From Mogibacterium sp. (GTDB taxonomy: Bacteria > Bacillota > Clostridia > Peptostreptococcales > Anaerovoracaceae): 61,371 nucleotides of DNA. The stretch covers positions 1 through 61,371 of the forward strand of contig JAFRKO010000051.1 of assembly GCA_017431685.1 (NCBI GenBank), read 5' to 3'. This document shows positions 23,792 through 31,330 of the stretch, piece by piece. A model generated the notes under the pieces. That model searched no databases. It was not told where the DNA came from and saw only the letters and a list, made by a program, of their open reading frames with translations. The translations under genes and the position numbers were made by a program. Each line of letters begins with the position of its first letter. Position 1 is the stretch's first letter.

Positions 23792-24341
23792 GTATACTGG
23801 GGACAGCTGGATCTCACAATACGCTGTATATATTGCAATTCCAGCTACAAGAACCCCTCTTAATATTTTTATGACATTTAATTATTCTTATTATTTAAAA
23901 TTACCGGAATAGTGCTGTGATATGCTCTCCTGTTTATTACATTTATTATTTCTCATTATCAGGCTGTTTATATTTTCAGCAGCAGCGACTTCGTATTTCA
24001 TCGTTTCATATGCGCCGATTATATGATCCATTCATACTTATGCTCTGTTTTATAGGATCAGCCAGGTACATCTGCAACGCTTAAGGTATCTGTAAAATTG
24101 TATTGAAAAAGGCCGAAAAAACGAGCCGTTTATTTTCGATTTAAGCGATTTTTTTATGCCCTTTGGATAAGCAGTACCTTGTGTTTTTTCGTTGATTTCA
24201 TCACTTTAGATCGTTTTGCAGAATCTGCGCTAATGAAGATCCGAAGCATGACCGCCGGGATACAAATGCCGTCAATACTTCGGATCTGTCAATAAAACAC
24301 ACTTCTAGACATACGTCGGAGTGACATATGGTACTAGCTAT
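23792..24341. other. Non-coding region between convergent gene blocks
   Basis: About 550 bases, AT-rich, with no open frame having a start site or recognisable product on either strand. It contains AGCTGGA/TCCAGCT (23805-23811 with 23840-23846). It also has an imperfect AT-rich hairpin around 24112-24140 (CGAAAAAACG with CGTTTATTTTCG) ahead of a T run, and a 10-base perfect inverted repeat at 24237-24287. No dif site, tRNA or known RNA motif was recognised. Confidence 0.6.
24237..24287. repeat. 10-base inverted repeat with 31-base loop
   Basis: AGATCCGAAG (24237-24246) is the exact complement of CTTCGGATCT (24278-24287); TGAC/GTCA inside can add further pairing. It lies downstream of the - strand LysM gene and could be the 3' structure of its transcript. 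Confidence 0.5.
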
Positions 24342-24656
24342 TTAATATACCGGAACAAAAATCTTGTCTCCTGGCTGGATATCAGCTGCATCGATATCGT
24401 TGATCTCATATACATCGTATATGGCGCTCTGTACATCGATATAGGCATCCTTATTAACTCTTTCAACAATACTCCAAAGATTGTCGCCTTCATCAATCGT
24501 AACCTGGACATAAGACCTTGCAGCAGCAGCTTCGGCATTGCCGGCACCGATTACAGTATATCCGGCAAATATGATGATCATAATGCTGATAACAACAAAC
24601 AGGAAGAACCTGAACGGCTTTACTACTTTATAATGATGTTTTCTGTTCTCTTTCAT
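24342..24656 (-). CDS. TM-LysM protein under SOS control, YneA-like cell-division inhibitor
   Basis: A 104-residue protein with an N-terminal membrane helix (about 17-37, FRFFLFVVISIMIIIFAGYT). A short extracellular linker follows, then one LysM domain (about 48-104, VTIDEGDNLWSIVERVNKDA ... IQPGDKIFVPVY). This is the layout of Bacillus YneA, the SOS-induced inhibitor that halts septation during DNA damage. The ATG at 24656 is preferred because GGTGA lies just upstream; an in-frame ATG at 24674 lacks a site. The promoter carries three LexA boxes, which supports the YneA role more than the modest sequence similarity does. It stands alone rather than beside lexA. A general LysM wall protein is the alternative. 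Confidence 0.82.
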   Translation of the reverse strand: MKENRKHHYKVVKPFRFFLFVVISIMIIIFAGYTVIGAGNAEAAAARSYVQVTIDEGDNLWSIVERVNKDAYIDVQSAIYDVYEINDIDAADIQPGDKIFVPVY

Positions 24657-24692
24657 ATCTTTCACCATTTTCATATATAAATAAAATAATTT

Positions 24693-24705
24693 AAACGCTT
24701 GTTCG
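24693..24705. promoter_or_regulatory. LexA box 1 (downstream of -10)
   Basis: On the - strand CGAAC-AAGC-GTTT, fitting CGAACRNRYGTTY at every position shown. It lies just past the -10 of the LysM-gene promoter. Confidence 0.75.
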
Positions 24706-24715
24706 GTATATTAGA

Positions 24716-24744
24716 ATTATAAACATGTGTTCGTTTTGTGTCAA
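24716..24744 (-). promoter_or_regulatory. Consensus promoter of the SOS-controlled LysM gene
   Basis: On the - strand, TTGACA (24744-24739) and TATAAT (24721-24716), both perfect, are exactly 17 bases apart. A LexA box occupies most of the spacer. Confidence 0.92.
24721..24733. promoter_or_regulatory. LexA box 2 (in the promoter spacer)
   Basis: On the - strand CGAAC-ACAT-GTTT, fitting CGAACRNRYGTTY at every position shown, between the -35 and -10. Confidence 0.8.
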
Positions 24745-24752
24745 TACTTTTA

Positions 24753-24766
24753 CGAACAAAAGTTCT
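24753..24766. promoter_or_regulatory. LexA box 3 (upstream of -35)
   Basis: CGAAC-AAAA-GTTCT has the perfectly symmetric core GAAC-N4-GTTC at 24754-24765, nine bases upstream of the -35. Confidence 0.82.
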
Positions 24767-24781
24767 AAATTATTTTCAGAT

Positions 24782-24812
24782 AAAAAAAGCCTTCCGCAAA
24801 CTGCGAAAAGCC
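24782..24812 (-). terminator. Rho-independent terminator after ybaK
   Basis: On the - strand GCTTTTCGC (24811-24803) pairs with GCGGAAGGC (24797-24789), allowing G-U pairs, and is followed by TTTTTTTATC. It insulates the SOS promoter from the upstream operon. Confidence 0.82.
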
Positions 24813-24845
24813 TTGAAATCAAAGGGTTACGGTATTGTTCAGATT

Positions 24846-25331
24846 TTATTTTGTAAGATCGCAGAACTCAGCATTGCTTACTTCGGCAAGCACTTCAGGC
24901 TCCAGGATTATCTGTACTCCCCTCTTCCCTGCTGAAAAATATATCTTTTCACTCAGGATCGCTGTCTCGTCTATGAAAGTCGGATAAGCCTTTTTCATGC
25001 CTATAGGCGAGCATCCTCCGCGGATGTATCCGGTGATATCAAGTATCTCCTTTACATGGATCATCTCAATGCTTTTGTTGCCGGATGCCTTAGCAGCCTT
25101 CTTGAGGTCGAGGGATTCGGCAACCGGTATGACGAATACGAAGATGGCATTTCCGTCTCCTCTGGTAACAAGTGTTTTGAATACGATGTCTTCCGACACG
25201 CCAAGCTCCTGTGCGGCATGGACTCCGGAAAGATCTGATTCATCGTATTCATAGCTTGCCATTGAATAGTTTATACCGGCTGAGTCGAGCAGCCTCATGG
25301 CATTTGTTTTCTGTATTTTTTCTTTAGCCAT
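24846..25331 (-). CDS. ybaK: Cys-tRNA(Pro)/Cys-tRNA(Cys) deacylase YbaK
   Basis: Free-standing editing enzyme that removes cysteine wrongly attached to tRNA-Pro, 161 residues. Family marks are KTNAMRLLDSAGI near the start, the catalytic-pocket lysine in VFKTLV (K52), GGCSPIGMKK and FSAGKRGVQIILEP. It is the last gene of the mutS-to-ybaK operon and its start overlaps the end of the VTT-domain gene by eight bases. With the ProX-type protein at 7918-8469, the cell has two separate proline-tRNA proofreading activities. Confidence 0.93.
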   Translation of the reverse strand: MAKEKIQKTNAMRLLDSAGINYSMASYEYDESDLSGVHAAQELGVSEDIVFKTLVTRGDGNAIFVFVIPVAESLDLKKAAKASGNKSIEMIHVKEILDITGYIRGGCSPIGMKKAYPTFIDETAILSEKIYFSAGKRGVQIILEPEVLAEVSNAEFCDLTK

Positions 25332-26058
25332 TTTGTTTTTCCTCTAATTCCGCATCCTTCATTTCGACCATGTCGAGAAATGCTATGAGTTTGTCACGCT
25401 TTATAAAACTAACAAGCAGTAAAACCGTAATGATAACTGTAAGTATAATTATAGCTGTATAATTCTGTTTTACAAAGAAATGGCCGACAAGAAGACTTCC
25501 CAGCATAGCCGGAGACCTGCCTATAGTTGCTGCCAGAAGGAACGGTCTGAACCGCATCTCTGAGATACCTGCTGCATATGATACGAGATCTTTCGGCACT
25601 CCGGGTATCAGATAGATAAGGAACGTGAGCAGAAGTCCCCTGCCTGAATTCAGCCTGCGCTGGTACTCCTTTATCTTCTCTTCGCCGAAGAAAAGATGCA
25701 TTGCTTCACTTCCCAGAGCTTTTGCAAGGCAGAACGATATAGTTGTGCCTATGACGGCTCCGATAACAGAGAGCAGATATCCCCTGCCCACTCCAAACAT
25801 ATAGCTCGCTGCAAACTGTATAGGCTGACCCGGGAGTACACAGACAACGACCTGAATTATCTGCAGACCTATTATGAGCAGAAATGCTATGCTGCGGTTA
25901 TGCCGGAGATAATCGATCATGCTGCTTGCTGTATCCTTGCTGAATACACCGCTGCCGTATCTCAGATAAAGAAAAGCCGGTATGCCCGCAATGATAAGAA
26001 CGAGCAATATCAGCTTGAGTATAGCGATTACCTTTTTACCTGAGGATTCATTGCTCAT
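25324..26058 (-). CDS. TVP38/TMEM64 (VTT/DedA-like) family membrane protein
   Basis: A 244-residue integral membrane protein with a membrane helix near 10-30 and the VTT core at about 55-220. Typical blocks are VVCVLPGQPIQFAASYMFG, GAVIGTTISFCLAKALG and the LTFLIYLIPGVPKDLVSY segment with conserved prolines. Relatives (YdjX/YdjZ, DedA superfamily) are linked to lipid or membrane-potential homeostasis and some are lipid scramblases or flippases; substrate unknown here. It overlaps the neighbouring genes at both ends (four and eight bases), so it is translated as part of the operon. Confidence 0.9.
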   Translation of the reverse strand: MSNESSGKKVIAILKLILLVLIIAGIPAFLYLRYGSGVFSKDTASSMIDYLRHNRSIAFLLIIGLQIIQVVVCVLPGQPIQFAASYMFGVGRGYLLSVIGAVIGTTISFCLAKALGSEAMHLFFGEEKIKEYQRRLNSGRGLLLTFLIYLIPGVPKDLVSYAAGISEMRFRPFLLAATIGRSPAMLGSLLVGHFFVKQNYTAIIILTVIITVLLLVSFIKRDKLIAFLDMVEMKDAELEEKQNG

Positions 26059-27389
26059 AAAATGATGAGTCCTTTTTTGTAAAGCGCGTCAAGGCTCTTT
26101 ATGACGCCGAATCTGGAGTGCCAGTATGACAGTCCTCCCTGGAAGTAAGCTATATAAGGCTCTCTGAGCGGTGCATCCGCGCTCAGCTCTATGGATGAGC
26201 CCTGAACGAATGCTCCGGCAGCCATGACTACCTGATCTTCATAGCCGGGCATGTCCCAAGGCATCGGCAGTACATACGAGTCTATAGGAGAAGCAGACTG
26301 TATCGCCTGACAAAATGCTACAGTACGCTCAGCAGTAAGGAATTTAATAGCCTGTATAATGTCACTCCTTCTGGCATCTGCCGCAGGAATAACATCAAAA
26401 CCGAGCCTATCGTATACTGTTCCGGCAAGAACGGCGCCTTTTAAAGCAGCGTTGACAACCTGCGGAGCCATGAAGAGTCCCTGCAGAACATTACGGTTCT
26501 GACCGAATGTAAGTCCGCATTCAGCACCTATGCCGGGGCATGTAAGCCTGTATGAAATCTGTTCTATGAGATCTTCTCTGCCGACGATATATCCGCCAGA
26601 AAGAGCCAGACCTCCTCCCGGATTCTTGATAAGAGAGCCGGCCATGACATCTACACCAAATTCAGTCGGTTCAACTGCATCAACAAACTCTCCATAGCAG
26701 TTGTCTAGCATGACTATTATTGAAGGATCTATGCCATGCACCAGTTCTGTAACAGCCTTGAGGCTTTCAAGAGATATTGCAGGCCTCCAGTCATATCCGG
26801 TAGAGCGCTGCATTGCCACGACTCTGGTTTTAGGCGTTACGGCCTTGCTTATAGCTTCAAGATCAACGTCCATATTGTCGGCAAGGGCGACTTCTCTATA
26901 AACTATACCATAATCTTTTATTGTACCCTTAAAGTCTGAAGGGCCAAGCAGACTGCCGTCTCCCCTTTTCTTTGTACTTCCGTCTTCTCTTCCTATAACA
27001 GTCTGAAGTGTATCGTACGGTTTTCCGGTGACTTCTATAAGTTCATCTCCCGGACGCAGCATTCCAAGCAAAGCAGATGCTATAGCATGTGTTCCGTTCA
27101 CTATATTAGGCCTTACAAGAGCTGCTTCGGTACAGAAAACTGAAGCATATACTCTTTCAACAGCATCTCTTCCGGCATCATCATAGCCGTACCCTGTGCT
27201 CCAGTCAAAATGAGTCGCGTTGATATGATTTTCCTGAAATGCCTTGAGTACCTTCATCTGGCAAATAGCCGTGATGTCATCGATACCTGCAAAGCGTTCT
27301 GCAAGAGCATTTTCAGCTTCATCTACCAGCGCGAGCACCTTATCGTCTATATTGAATTGTTCTTTTAAATATTCGTTGTATTTATCCAT
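26055..27389 (-). CDS. PLP-dependent methionine gamma-lyase family protein (aluminium resistance/YnbB type)
   Basis: A 444-residue fold-type I PLP enzyme of the Cys/Met metabolism superfamily, subgroup YnbB, often annotated as aluminium resistance protein. The pyridoxal-binding lysine is in GSLIKNPGGGLALSGGYIVG, and NGTHAIASALLGMLRPGDEL and MLDNCYGEFVD are further family blocks. The true reaction is not well established. The ATG at 27389 follows the recombinase stop by two bases; a TTG two codons earlier is possible. In Firmicutes this gene commonly travels with miaA or glnR, as it does here. Confidence 0.88.
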   Translation of the reverse strand: MDKYNEYLKEQFNIDDKVLALVDEAENALAERFAGIDDITAICQMKVLKAFQENHINATHFDWSTGYGYDDAGRDAVERVYASVFCTEAALVRPNIVNGTHAIASALLGMLRPGDELIEVTGKPYDTLQTVIGREDGSTKKRGDGSLLGPSDFKGTIKDYGIVYREVALADNMDVDLEAISKAVTPKTRVVAMQRSTGYDWRPAISLESLKAVTELVHGIDPSIIVMLDNCYGEFVDAVEPTEFGVDVMAGSLIKNPGGGLALSGGYIVGREDLIEQISYRLTCPGIGAECGLTFGQNRNVLQGLFMAPQVVNAALKGAVLAGTVYDRLGFDVIPAADARRSDIIQAIKFLTAERTVAFCQAIQSASPIDSYVLPMPWDMPGYEDQVVMAAGAFVQGSSIELSADAPLREPYIAYFQGGLSYWHSRFGVIKSLDALYKKGLIIL

Positions 27390-27391
27390 TA

Positions 27392-28537
27392 TCAATCATC
27401 ATCAGTTCTTTCAAGTTCCCATTCCATGTCACTCACAAGATCCCTCTTCACATTCATCTTGTGCCTGGCATATAACTGGGTAGTCGTTACCTGCTCGTGA
27501 TCGAGCAGCGCAGCAACATCATAAATGGAATTGCCTCTTCCAATCAGAGACGTAGCAGCTGTAGCCCTTAGCTTATGAGGACTGTATCCCGCACGTCTGC
27601 TTGTATTGAGCGCAATAGATGTATATTTTTTTACAAGCTCTCTGATTGCCCTTTCAGTGATCCTTTTTCCCTGAAGGGACAGAAAGAGAGCGTCTTCTGC
27701 GGTTGAATTTTCAGGTATGACAGTATTTCTCTCGCTGTTTATGTAATCATTCAGAACCATCTCTACCGAACGGTTGAGAGGCATAATGGATTCCTTGCCT
27801 CTTTTACGGTATATCTTGAATTCGCCTCTCGAGAAGTTGAATGAGGACAGGTTAAGCTGCTGAAGCTCGCTCAGTCTGAGTCCGTAAGTAACGAACATAA
27901 CCAGTATGGCTTTGTCACGAAGTTTTGTTTTCTCCCAGTAGGTGCGTTCGTGATTCGTGAGACCGGTACCGTTGGTGACAGCATCGAGCATTATCATTAC
28001 CTCGTCATCCTGAAGTGCTTTGATCTCACGCTCACCTGGTTTTTCGACCCTTATAGGATCGAAGCCGTCAGTTATGTTTTTTTCAGTTATGCCGTCTCTG
28101 TACAGCTGCTTGAAAAGCACAGAAACAGATGATTTCTTACGGGCAAGAGATTTATTGCTGTTCTCAAAAACCGTTACCGTGTCTCCATCGTCCACCATGT
28201 ACTTACGGCAGTAGTCAATATACAGATTGATATCTGCCGCAACTATATTATTGAGTTCTTCAGATCTGATTTCTTTAGGAACTGACGCTTTGGTCAGATC
28301 AGTCTCCTTGATCAGATAATTCATGAAGAACCTTACGTCGTGCAGATATGCCAGTCTGGTCATTGGAAGGACATTTCCCTTCAGATAAGCAAAATACGGG
28401 CGCAGAAAATTCGGAAGCTCTTTCTGTATGGCTTCACACTCCATGTAGATATCGTTCTCTTTTTTAACGATATTATCAGGCTTACTGCTTTTGTTATGCG
28501 ATCTGAATTCCTTGCTGTCGTAAGTGGTTTTCGCCAT
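27392..28537 (-). CDS. Tyrosine recombinase (XerC/XerS-like)
   Basis: A 381-residue site-specific recombinase. The N-terminal SAM-like core-binding domain is at about 38-165 (ELPNFLRPYFAYL, TRLAYLHDVRFFMNYL) and the catalytic domain at about 175-370. The catalytic set is visible: R221 (YGLRLSEL), a lysine near 245-248 (RKRGKES), H321 and R324 (HKLRATAAT), H347 (LDHEQV) and nucleophile Y356 (TTQLYARH). The N-terminal pattern is that of chromosomal single-recombinase (XerS-like) proteins rather than phage integrases, and the position inside a mutS-mutL-miaA operon supports a housekeeping role such as dimer resolution. No ribosome binding site stands before the first ATG; Met32 (28444) is an alternative start. 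Confidence 0.88.
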   Translation of the reverse strand: MAKTTYDSKEFRSHNKSSKPDNIVKKENDIYMECEAIQKELPNFLRPYFAYLKGNVLPMTRLAYLHDVRFFMNYLIKETDLTKASVPKEIRSEELNNIVAADINLYIDYCRKYMVDDGDTVTVFENSNKSLARKKSSVSVLFKQLYRDGITEKNITDGFDPIRVEKPGEREIKALQDDEVMIMLDAVTNGTGLTNHERTYWEKTKLRDKAILVMFVTYGLRLSELQQLNLSSFNFSRGEFKIYRKRGKESIMPLNRSVEMVLNDYINSERNTVIPENSTAEDALFLSLQGKRITERAIRELVKKYTSIALNTSRRAGYSPHKLRATAATSLIGRGNSIYDVAALLDHEQVTTTQLYARHKMNVKRDLVSDMEWELERTDDD

Positions 28538-28546
28538 TGTGCTGAT

Positions 28547-29479
28547 TTACATATATTCGTCTTTGTGATCTTCTCCCAGTATACGGTCTACTATCTCACC
28601 TACGGTATCACCTTTCTTTATCTCAAGCCATTCGACGAAATCATATCTTTTAAGCCAGGTATACTGTCTCTTTGCGTAATGCCTGGTGTTTTTCATTATG
28701 AGTTCTTTAGCATCAAAGAGATCATATTCACCGTTGAGAAAACCGATGATTTCCTTGTATCCGATTGCTTTCATCGACGGAAGATCTTCAGTATATCCTC
28801 TGTCGAGAAGGCCGCTGACTTCATCGACAAGACCTTCGGAGATCAGCCTGGATACTCTGCGGTTGATTCTCTCATAAAGCCATTCTCTTTCCATTGTAAG
28901 AGCATAGAATCTGAAGTCGTAATCTGGATTTATTTCGCATTCTGACAGATCCTTTATTCCCTTACCGTGCTCATATGCTTCGATCGCACGGATTATTTTG
29001 CGTGTATTGTTAGGATGTATCCTGGAAGCAGCTTCCGGATCGAGCCCCTGGAGATATGCATGCATGTACATAGCGCCGCGTTCAGATGCGAGCTCCTCAA
29101 GCTCCTGCCTGCGCTCTTCATCATCTGGTGCCGCACCGAAATCCATGTCGTAAAGTATGGCATTAAGATACAGTCCGGTGCCGCCGCAGACTATCGGAGT
29201 TTTGCCGCGTGCCAATATATCGTCTATGGCTGCTATCGCAAGCTTCCTGTAATCAGCAACGGTCATGTTGACCGAAGGATCTTCAATCGAATAAAGGTGA
29301 TGCTTTATCTCGGTCATCGCCTTTTCGGAAGGCTTGGCACTTCCTATGTCCATGTATTTATAAAGCTGGATCGAGTCGCAGTTGACAACTTCACCGTTTA
29401 TACGCTTGGCGAGGTAGTACGCTATCAGACTTTTGCCTGACGCAGTAGGACCCGAAATTATATATACTGTGTTTTTCAT
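28547..29479 (-). CDS. miaA: tRNA dimethylallyltransferase MiaA
   Basis: Adds a dimethylallyl group to A37 of tRNAs reading U-initial codons; 310 residues. The P-loop GPTASGKS is at 10-17, DSIQLYKYMDIGSAKPS is the substrate-binding block, GGTGLY and the C-terminal RHYAKRQYTWLKR (tRNA binding) are typical. It follows mutL as in most Firmicutes, with a short stem-loop CGGAGG/CCTCCG (29509-29527) in the gap that may modulate expression of the distal genes. Confidence 0.97.
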   Translation of the reverse strand: MKNTVYIISGPTASGKSLIAYYLAKRINGEVVNCDSIQLYKYMDIGSAKPSEKAMTEIKHHLYSIEDPSVNMTVADYRKLAIAAIDDILARGKTPIVCGGTGLYLNAILYDMDFGAAPDDEERRQELEELASERGAMYMHAYLQGLDPEAASRIHPNNTRKIIRAIEAYEHGKGIKDLSECEINPDYDFRFYALTMEREWLYERINRRVSRLISEGLVDEVSGLLDRGYTEDLPSMKAIGYKEIIGFLNGEYDLFDAKELIMKNTRHYAKRQYTWLKRYDFVEWLEIKKGDTVGEIVDRILGEDHKDEYM

Positions 29480-29532
29480 TTTGTTCTGTTTTTCTCCGAA
29501 ATCCTTAACGGAGGAGCATAGCCTCCGCAGAT

Positions 29533-31329
29533 CTATTTTCGCCTGAACGATCTTTCGATGTCATAACTGCTGATCCTTATGAATGTCGGACGTCCGTGAG
29601 GACATGAGTAAGGATTATCGCACTTTGCAAGTTCTGACATCAGGTCGTTTATTTCATGTTCTGAAAGCACGTCATGTGCCTTTACGGCAGACTTGCACGA
29701 TCTTGTGATAAGCTTATCGATGACTACTTTGTTGGAGCCTCCTGCCTCCCCTGTCGCTTCAGCATAGCCTCTCGCAAATCCTTCGGCTTCGCCTGCGCTC
29801 ATGTACGGCGGGATCCCTCTTACTATAAACGTACAGTCTCCGAAATCTTCTATATCATAGCCCATGCGAATAAGATCGCCGAGCCATTCTCCGCTCATTG
29901 AGTATACATCATTGCTCACCGTGATTGTGAAGCTTGTGAGAACAGGCTGTGGTGAGTGTGCGGAATTATTATATCCCCGCATGAACTTCTCATAAAAGAC
30001 GCGTTCATGCGCGGCATGCTGGTCAAAAATGTACAGATCATCTTTGCTCTGCATAATGATGTAAGTATTGAATACATAACCCTTGAAAACAAGGTCTGCG
30101 AAGTCGAACGGCGCAGGCTTATGTATCACTTCAGGCTCAGCTTCTGCAGGTGAAGAAACCGGAACATACATTGTTTCCGTTACTTCAGCTGCTGCAGATG
30201 TCTCAACGGTCTCAGGCATCTCATAAGGATCATGTCTGTCGAGGTTTTTCAGGAATTCCCTTATCGATGTCTGTTCCGTTTCATCCTTTTGCTGAGCAGG
30301 AATATTTAACTGTTTTTCAAGTGTTTTTTCAATACTTCTGACAAAACCTTTTGGAATACCAGAGCCCGACATCACAGCTGTACTGACTGCTTCTGATATG
30401 TCTTTTTTTACTTCATCCTGTCTGAGAAACCTTATCTCCTGCTTGCCGGGATGTATGTTTACATCAATATCGCACGGCTCTGCTTCAATGAAGAGGACTG
30501 CTGCCGGAAAACCACTGAATATCCTGCCATGATAACCTTCCTCAAGACCTTTTTCTATAACAGTACTTGAGACAAGTCTTCCGTTAACAAAGAAAAGCTG
30601 ACCTTTTCTTGTATTCATGGTGCTTCCCGGATCAGATACATATCCTTTTACATGTTCATTTTCAACATGAAGCAAGCCATGCTTAGCTATGGTTGGATAC
30701 AGCATTCTGATGACATTATATGGGTCGCCGTCACCGTCTGTCGTAAACAGCGTAATACCATTATTGATCATCATAAAACGGATCCCTGCATAGCATACTG
30801 CATACTGCTGTATAAGTTCTATTACAGATGATGCTTCACGCGCATCGGTCTTCATGAACTTGCGTCTTGCAGGAGTATTGTAAAAAAGATCTTCTGCAAT
30901 CACAGTCGTTCCCTTGTTGCAGCCTGTGCGGTCTTTTGAAACAACTCTGCCCCCGTGCAGAACGATCTTTACTCCGGACATATCTTCGGCTCTCCTGGTC
31001 ACCATAGTAAGCCTGGAAACAGCAGAAATGCTCGCAAGAGCCTCCCCTCTGAATCCAAGAGAAACTATATTATCGAGATCGGTTATGCCGCTGATCTTGC
31101 TTGTTGCATGTCTGAGAAAAGCGGTTTCGGCCTCATCAAAAGAGATACCGCATCCGTCATCAGTGACACGGATATATGACTTGCCTCCGTTGCGGATCTC
31201 CACTATGATGGATCCCGCACCTGCATCTATTGAGTTTTCAACGAGTTCTTTTACCGCAGAAACAGGCCTTTCTATAACTTCACCGGCTGCTATCTTATCT
31301 GCGACAAAGCTGTCCAGTACTTTGATCAT
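29533..31329 (-). CDS. mutL: DNA mismatch repair protein MutL
   Basis: ATPase and nicking endonuclease of mismatch repair, 598 residues. The N-terminal GHKL ATPase has ELVENSIDAGA, DDGCGI and GFRGEALASI. The C-terminal half has the metal-dependent endonuclease motif DQHAAHERVFYE (DQHA-x2-E-x4-E) and the CPHGRPTFI zinc motif, so the nicking activity of species lacking MutH should be present. The central linker (about 340-400) is acidic and variable. It starts one base after the mutS stop. Confidence 0.97.
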   Translation of the reverse strand: MIKVLDSFVADKIAAGEVIERPVSAVKELVENSIDAGAGSIIVEIRNGGKSYIRVTDDGCGISFDEAETAFLRHATSKISGITDLDNIVSLGFRGEALASISAVSRLTMVTRRAEDMSGVKIVLHGGRVVSKDRTGCNKGTTVIAEDLFYNTPARRKFMKTDAREASSVIELIQQYAVCYAGIRFMMINNGITLFTTDGDGDPYNVIRMLYPTIAKHGLLHVENEHVKGYVSDPGSTMNTRKGQLFFVNGRLVSSTVIEKGLEEGYHGRIFSGFPAAVLFIEAEPCDIDVNIHPGKQEIRFLRQDEVKKDISEAVSTAVMSGSGIPKGFVRSIEKTLEKQLNIPAQQKDETEQTSIREFLKNLDRHDPYEMPETVETSAAAEVTETMYVPVSSPAEAEPEVIHKPAPFDFADLVFKGYVFNTYIIMQSKDDLYIFDQHAAHERVFYEKFMRGYNNSAHSPQPVLTSFTITVSNDVYSMSGEWLGDLIRMGYDIEDFGDCTFIVRGIPPYMSAGEAEGFARGYAEATGEAGGSNKVVIDKLITRSCKSAVKAHDVLSEHEINDLMSELAKCDNPYSCPHGRPTFIRISSYDIERSFRRK

Positions 31330-31330
31330 A

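Noticed and set aside
23941-24310. A dif site or Xer target in the convergent gap
   Set aside because: I compared the AT-rich dyads by eye with Bacillus and streptococcal dif patterns and found no convincing match.
24321-24680. + strand frame opposite the LysM gene
   Set aside because: The - strand product has a clear membrane helix, LysM domain and promoter; the + frame has none of these.
27392-28537. Integrase of an integrated element
   Set aside because: No attachment repeats, phage or plasmid genes nearby; the gene is inside a housekeeping operon with tight spacing.
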